Made by a program: the position numbers and the translations under genes | Part shown: positions 58,701-64,000 of the stretch, piece by piece | Layout of the letters: each line of letters opens with the position of its first letter | How positions within the stretch are numbered: position 1 is the stretch's first letter | Notes under the pieces: generated by a model | Database searches by the model: none | Told to the model about the DNA's origin: nothing | What the model saw: only the letters and a program-made list of their open reading frames with translations | NCBI GenBank assembly: GCA_003439945.1 | Contig: QVRM01000968.1 | Coordinates: 518,501-582,500, forward strand | Direction: 5' to 3' | Source of the DNA: Dermanyssus gallinae | Lineage: Eukaryota > Arthropoda > Arachnida > Mesostigmata > Dermanyssidae | Length of the DNA: 64,000 bases

Positions 58701-58771
58701 CATCTGTCAATGAAGGCTAGTGAAAGAGACAACGACAAGTTTCTTTTTCTGCGCTGAACTGGCACTCCGTG

Positions 58772-59031
58772 CTAAGCAGTTTCCCCTTCGCTCTGCGTGC
58801 GCGTGGCAGTAGCGGAAAATGCGATCGTTCGATCAGAATGGGAGTGGGTCTGTGGCATGATTGAGAAGTCCTCTGGGTGCTTCCCTCGTGGTGCCTGGCG
58901 CCTACACATTGTTCCCAGTTGAGATGTGCCGCCACCGAGGGCGCTGTTGCTGCTGCTGCTGATGGTTCGCCCGCCGATGGGTCGGTCGACGTCAACATTG
59001 GCTCTGAGCGTTGATTCAACTTGTGGCCGCA
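58772..59031 (-). CDS. Candidate terminal exon antisense to the CUB gene intron
   Basis: On the minus strand TTTACTCCTTACTCAG (acceptor at 59033-59032) opens a frame of about 86 codons ending at TAG (58772-58774). It contains VDRPIGGRTISSSSNSALGG and a Thr/Ser-rich, polar end. About 60% of third positions are G or C. An overlapping minus frame (58717-59175) begins with a Leu-rich stretch from CTG triplets and is the competing reading. I recognise no domain. Confidence 0.35.
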
Positions 59032-59316
59032 CTGAGTAAGGAGTAAAGCAAGGAAGGAGTGCCTGGCTCCTCCACGACCTCCGCCCAGCATCGACAGCCG
59101 AAGCAGCAGCAGCAGCAGCTCAACCATAACAATCGGTGAATGAAATGAAAACCTTCTCGTCGAACCTCGTCGCAAAGAAGCTAAACGCGCTGTCGGCGGC
59201 TGTGCCCGCTACGACAAGCCCCCTCCTCTCCTCTGGTCTCCGAAGGAGCCCATGTGCAGCAGGAGTTCTGTTTGTTCGTTGAGGGGTGTTTGTTGTTGTT
59301 ATTGTTATTGTTGTTC

Positions 59317-59618
59317 TCAGCCGTAGGTCGGCAGGGAGGTGATGGGATTGCTGCGTTCAGCCAGCGTCAGCAGCTGAGTTGCAGAGATCAGATTCGATAG
59401 CCGACTCGAGCTCAGTAGAACGTTGTTGCTGTTGTTGTTGTGGCTAATCTTGCTGCTGTTGTTTTCGTCGTCGTCGTCGTCATCGGCACTGGTGCTGTCG
59501 AATGAATTTCTCGAGAAGCGTTTTGTTTTTAACGAGATCGTGGCTTCAGCCATCGCTTCTCGAGTCTCAAAATGCATCAATGAAAAGCCCGCCATGAGTG
59601 AATGAGTGACAGTGATAA
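59317..59618 (-). CDS. Candidate exon with Asp run, antisense to the CUB gene intron
   Basis: After ACTCACCCAG (acceptor at 59620-59619) a minus-strand frame runs to TGA at 59319. It could instead start at the ATG at 59595 (92 codons). The middle holds ADDDDDDENNSSK, and the end, SRLSNLISATQLLTLAERSN followed by PITSLPTYG, is non-repetitive. Third positions are about 70% G/C, helped by GAC/AAC/AGC triplets. No donor was found, so it would be a terminal exon. With 58772-59031 also ending in a stop, the two would be alternative last exons or separate genes. Confidence 0.3.
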
Positions 59619-59794
59619 CTGGGTGAGTAGTGACAGTTGTAGAAGAAGAAGTCAAAGTAATCGATCGGCAGGCGAACAACAGCGTAGTTTTATTTACCCT
59701 TTTTTACTATAACTACTACTACGACTGCTATTGGCGGGGTTCGGGGTGAGCCTAGGCGGGCACATGTTTTGGACCCACAACTGTAGGAAGATAC

Positions 59795-59797
<3 letters not shown>

Positions 59798-59826
<29 letters not shown>
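59798..59826. repeat. (TA)n microsatellite
   Basis: About 29 bases of pure TA. A shorter run lies at 59956-59975. Confidence 0.95.
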
Positions 59827-60139
59827 CGTTTTACTATTATGATTAGTATTATTTTTTGTTAAAGCAATACAATTGTGAGGTGTGAACGTGTACCGTCGTT
59901 ATTGATGAGAGCCAACCTAAAACTTAGATTATGATTATTATCATTGTCTTCAATCTATATATATATATATATATATTTGTGTTATCAGCATACAGTTGTT
60001 CGAACGTGTCGCCTCGATTCCAGCAAGTTCTATTTAGCTCCCCATCCCATGGCGACGATTATAGAAGCTGCTACGTACCTAACGCGCCGAAGCGGCATTG
60101 CCTCTACAGCATCGCGAGATACAGGAGTTTACTCAGATA

Positions 60140-60163
60140 TTCTCTCTCTCTCTCTCTCTCTAG
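60140..60163. repeat. (CT)n microsatellite
   Basis: About 22 bases of CT. A second CT run lies at 62881-62900. Confidence 0.9.
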
Positions 60164-60349
60164 CGCTTGTCCACCCGTCGTTGTTTCCATTTTTATGGCT
60201 AGACTCCGAATGTATCCCGAATATCCGATTGCTGATGGATGCTAATGCTTCTATAGCTACCTGTACGAAGTGCGTATTTGCGTCTCTTTGCCTGTTCGGC
60301 GGGTTTTGCTACCATGCTACTATGCTGGCAGACCTATGATTGAGATACG

Positions 60350-61400
60350 AGGGAGCTACGGTATAAATATTGTTATTTTTACAAATATTAGTAGACTTGA
60401 TTAGAGTTTATTTCGTACAATTGCGTTCAGTGAACGTTTCCACTAGTAAGTCATGTTATTATTATTATTATTATTGCAGTAGAGTGTTTCTGTCTTGTCA
60501 GCACTAGCATTGGCGGCATGACATAAAACGAATGTGTTGCTGTGCGATTCTTCTAACTGTGGATAGGTCGCTTAGACGAACAGGCAGGAGACAGACCGCT
60601 AGCCGACAAGCGCACAGATTAGAAAGAATCACAATCGACAGGCAAACCTAATCATACATATAGTTACACATATCAACATCGTACAACGAACAGCCAAGTC
60701 AACAGTCGAAAATACTACGCCACTTTTGACTGGCGCCGATGAACCGGTGACAATGCCGGTGGCGGCGAGATGACATGGTGCTTGGTTCTATCTGTTTGGC
60801 GGTCTCTGTCTCTCTATCTCTCTCGTACTCAAGAGTCTAACCAAAAAAAATATGCCATCCCGTTCGTCTACGATTGAGGATACGGCCTCTATTCGATTTC
60901 TTTCCCGTATTTCTTTGCTAGTCGGTGCTTTTTCGTTTTTCTTTTTCTTTTTTTTCTCAACAACTGGCCGTATCGCACCGGCGACAACGACATGAGCAAC
61001 GGAAGTGGAGGGCATAGTTAGAGCCATTATTTGTTGAACACTAGCCGCGGTTCAGGTCAGTTTATGTCAGTGTTGTGAAGGTACCTGAAACATGGCTGTC
61101 GTTGAACTTGAGTATTGTGTTACTGTAAGCACGTAAGCGCTTGCTTAGGACGTCTGCAGTCGTTGCGCACGTTACGATTTACACGTAGATAGAACGCTCC
61201 GTAGTGCCGCAGTGCAAAACTGGGAAAACGGTTACGTCTCACGCTCATGTGTCAACTTGGATCTACACGTATGTATAAGTATGTACATACACACCTCTAA
61301 TTCATTTGTTTCCTATACTTACTACTGGACGGACTCATTAAGTTTACTTCAAAATTCAGAGTTTTTTTCGGAGTTTAACTAAAATTAAAAATATTAAAAC
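60350..61400. other. Noncoding stretch
   Basis: An ATT patch at 60456-60476 and pyrimidine tracts near 60810 and 60935. A minus frame starting at 61027 is interrupted by a poly-Lys run and looks spurious. Confidence 0.5.
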
Positions 61401-61439
61401 ATACATTATAAAGTTGTTTCGTTTTACGAAAACGACAGT

Positions 61440-61790
61440 TTGCAAGAAGAAGCAGAGGATCCGAGTTCCTACACAGCAGAGCACGCTGTGTGAGAACTTC
61501 AGAGCTAAGTGAGGCACTGCAGAAGCGCATTTTGGACGCTCCTTTTGATGCGTCCTTGAGAACCATTGGCCGAATTCTTCTCTGAGACCGATAAAACGTA
61601 CAGACTTGCTCAATACTCTTACGGATGTTCCTGAGTGCCTTCAAGAACAAAAACAGCAGGAAGTGCTCGATTCTCCTCCGATGAGAAGATATTTACCATA
61701 GACGCACAAATAAAACGGCTAAATAACCGTTGGCGACGTCCACGACCTGGAAGAGATCGCTGTTGTCGTACAGATCAAATTGGTACAGAC
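61440..61790 (+). pseudogene. Tc1/mariner-superfamily transposase relic
   Basis: In one + frame SSDEKIFTIDAQIKRLNNRW (61670-61740) resembles the block around the first catalytic aspartate of Tc1/mariner-type transposases (F-S/T-D-E-K-x-F-T-x-[DE]...N-x-x-N-[DN]-R). About 130 bases upstream, in another frame, RILDAPFDASLRTIGR resembles the N-terminal helix-turn-helix (RNPxxSxRxxAR). Stops and frameshifts separate the parts, and no terminal repeats were found. This is a decayed fragment, in a different subgroup from the mariner at 22.1 kb. Confidence 0.5.
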
Positions 61791-62114
61791 CTTATATGCA
61801 TGTCTTTAGTGCGGTGTAGTGAACGAAACGTGATGGTACCATGGTTGTGTGTGAGTGAAAAAGAAAAATAGTCAAAACTGAACAAATAGTGACGCAAGCA
61901 GTTTATTTGCATGATTTTAAGCTAGGGAAACCTTGGATAAATGATGTGTCTAATGGTTTGCCATACGTGTTCTAGCGCACCTGCTTGTACTAGCTCTTTA
62001 CTGCAAGGGCGGCTGGCGGTGCATATAAGCATGTTTTGGAATAAGCATTGGCTGTCTAGCAGTTCAGTTTTAAATTCTCTGGCTGATTACGCATGGGACG
62101 TTACTGAGCGGGAT

Positions 62115-62489
62115 TTAACAACACTCTATATGACAACACAAAACATTTGCTAATTTTGAAAGGCAGGCTTTGCAAGGTAGGTGCCTGTAAGCGGTTTTGG
62201 TGTTGACTAGAAATGGCGATTTAAGCAAACGGCGTATAGATCTGCTAGGAATGTACCTTCCAGATATTGACACAAAAACTGAATGCTTTCTAGGGAACCG
62301 GCAGGCATCAAGATTTACTCCCTTCACAGAATGAGCTGTAAAATTTTTTGAACTGTGCAACAGAGTCAGTATTCCTTGCTGTAGATGTAATTTGTCTAAT
62401 GAGTCTTCTGTGTGTAATTTTTTATCAAGCACACCAGCATAGCCATTTCGTTTTTTTGTCAAACGCTTTAGCCCGAATTCGTTGTGCAT
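62115..62489 (-). other. 124-codon open frame, minus strand, unrecognised
   Basis: Starts at an ATG (62489) and has a non-repetitive, basic composition with RLLKSPFLVNTKTAYRHLPC near the end. Third positions are A/T-leaning, unlike the CUB exon. It lies about 350 bases from the Tc1/mariner relic and could be transposon-derived, but no catalytic motif is visible. Confidence 0.2.
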
Positions 62490-62699
62490 ACCTCTGATTT
62501 ATCACAGCTTTGTTTATGAGGAGTGCGTTCTTTTATCGCATTTCCTTGGCCAAACGATTGATTTTCGCCACTACATATGTGCCCGACGTAGCCTTAGTTC
62601 AACGTTTAAGTTGCACGTTGCTCGATTGAGGTCACATTTTTGTATATCTTTTGGCGACAAACTTGGTGTGCTTTCTCTGCCCTACCTAGTTTTGTTGGC

Positions 62700-64000
62700 A
62701 TAAAAAGCTTTGAACTCATTAAGTTCTTTGTTATACAAACTCTGCGCCCACAAAGTACGTATTTGCGGGAAATTAATACTATTCTGAGTTATAACCTCTC
62801 TCTCTCGCTATATATATATAAACTTTAAATTTACGAAAAACGGCCAGAAATAGCTTTACAAAGTAATGGCTCACGTAGATCTCTCTCTCTCTCTCTCTCT
62901 ATTTTTCACCCTCGGGAAGTCATTCCAACTACAGTTCGGTGATACATGCGGCATTTTGCGCCGCCGTGCTCGAAGCGTCACGTAGACAGACATTGGCGAC
63001 GTGACGACGTGGATATTGAGACTTGGATGGGGGGGATGGGTAAAGGGGAGGAAGAAAAACTCTGCTCAAACTCGATCAGCCTGCAAGAGCGACGGCAACA
63101 ACAACAACCACATCAACAACCAAAACAACAATATCCAGCAGCAGCAGCTGCAGCAACACTGCAGGTCAGCAGCTTGCTACGCTTACCGATTGGAATTCGT
63201 TGAATGTCATCGGTGGCAAACACTAGCTACTCTTTAGTTTGGCGCAAGCAAAGGTGGCTGACGGCCTGAATCACCCGATCACTTACGAAGGAGATTATTG
63301 TGTGTCTCTACCGCTGTACGCTTATTGCGCAAATATCATTGTTGATATTGCTGCTGTTATTGTTGTTGTTATAATTGCGGCATAACCAGATATGTGCTCA
63401 TCTGGCGAGCATTTTACCTCACGAATAGTGAGTAGTTAAGCGGTTTATTAACCACTAGAGGTCTTATAATATCTTTACGTTATTGGAACGAGGCCGAGGA
63501 AACGGTTAGGAACTCCAGTTACGCAAATCTGGTGATTCTATCACTTGTAAAGCTAGGCGCAGATATCAAATAAGAAAGGGTTTCCGTATACATGCTATTC
63601 TTTTGCTAACTATTCTATATCGCGGTATAAACACCTTAATGATTGCGCGTCCACACATGTGACTTGAACGTACAGTCTTAACACCTAGACAACTGTAGAC
63701 ATGTATTATGTACATTGCTGTAATAATACATAACATGCTCTAATAAGCAATGCAACAAAATATTCCATGACTTATGTTCGAATAAGGCAGAAATTGATTT
63801 TTTAATACTATATTTAGTAATGCTTCCCTGGTATGTATATGTATATGTTTATATTCGATTTTGCGCGAGCACAAGCTAAATGGATTACCAATGGACTAAA
63901 AAAGCCTACAATATAAATTTGAAATTTATCATACTAGATAGATGTAACTAATTTAAATCTTGTATTTTGTGCTAAAGATGTTTGCCTTTGTTGTTGTTGT
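62700..64000. other. Noncoding stretch to the window end
   Basis: Contains CT and TA patches (62795-62820, 62881-62900), a CAA/CAG-rich block (63093-63160) and a (GTT)n patch near 63350. The CAA/CAG block makes Gln- and Asn-rich + frames that could be exon or repeat. No further CUB sequence is seen. Confidence 0.45.

Noticed and set aside
1..64000. CRISPR arrays, bacterial operons, rRNA genes, telomeric repeats
   Set aside because: No regularly spaced identical repeats, no Shine-Dalgarno-led gene runs, no rRNA-like sequence and no (TTAGG)n arrays were seen.

Overview
This is eukaryotic nuclear DNA, with long introns or intergenic stretches and very little recognisable protein. It holds an unusually dense set of (TA)n microsatellites, many triplet arrays ((CAA)n, (ATT)n, (CTA)n, (GTT)n), degenerate tRNA-derived SINE-like pieces, Tc1/mariner relics and a LINE 3' fragment. 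The mariner copy belongs to the arthropod-type family often annotated as SETMAR-like or FLJ37770-like. Together these suggest an arthropod, possibly a chelicerate such as a mite. That placement is inference; no rRNA, mitochondrial or diagnostic gene supports it. I see no bacterial operon, CRISPR array or phage.

The most secure gene is on the + strand. A CUB-domain exon (about 57390-57709) has a good acceptor, a consensus GTAAGT donor and G/C-rich third codon positions. About 7 kb upstream, a 71-nt probable first coding exon (50288-50358) has a strong start context and a GTGAGT donor. It may be the start of the same gene, but the phases do not join directly, so at least one more exon would be needed. 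Other exon candidates were found by splice sites plus third-position G/C: 35216-35312 (-), 26232-26389 (+, with a possible 58-nt intron), 27868-28486 (-), 52087-52530 (-) and 58772-59618 (-). Possible secreted peptides lie at 27563 (+) and 54492 (-). None of these matches a family I recognise.

Region by region: 1-5 kb has triplet and TA repeats, a SINE-like piece and a mariner relic. 5-22 kb is mostly unique noncoding DNA with TA arrays and SINE heads. 22.1-23.7 kb holds an internally deleted mariner next to a LINE 3' end. 25-29 kb has weak gene candidates and a triple ACCATCTA inverted repeat. 30-45 kb is mostly noncoding, with one good minus-strand exon at 35.2 kb and half of a dispersed repeat pair at 38.2 kb. 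45-47 kb has an AT palindrome and a striking 58-bp inverted repeat. 50-64 kb holds the CUB gene segment, the second dispersed-repeat copy, antisense exon candidates and a second Tc1/mariner relic.

The most unusual non-genic structures are the 58-bp inverted repeat at 46498-46735, which looks like an undescribed MITE or foldback element, and the unclassified repeat shared by 38.2 and 56.0 kb. No new multi-gene system is visible. All coordinates and translations were read by eye; no database search was possible.
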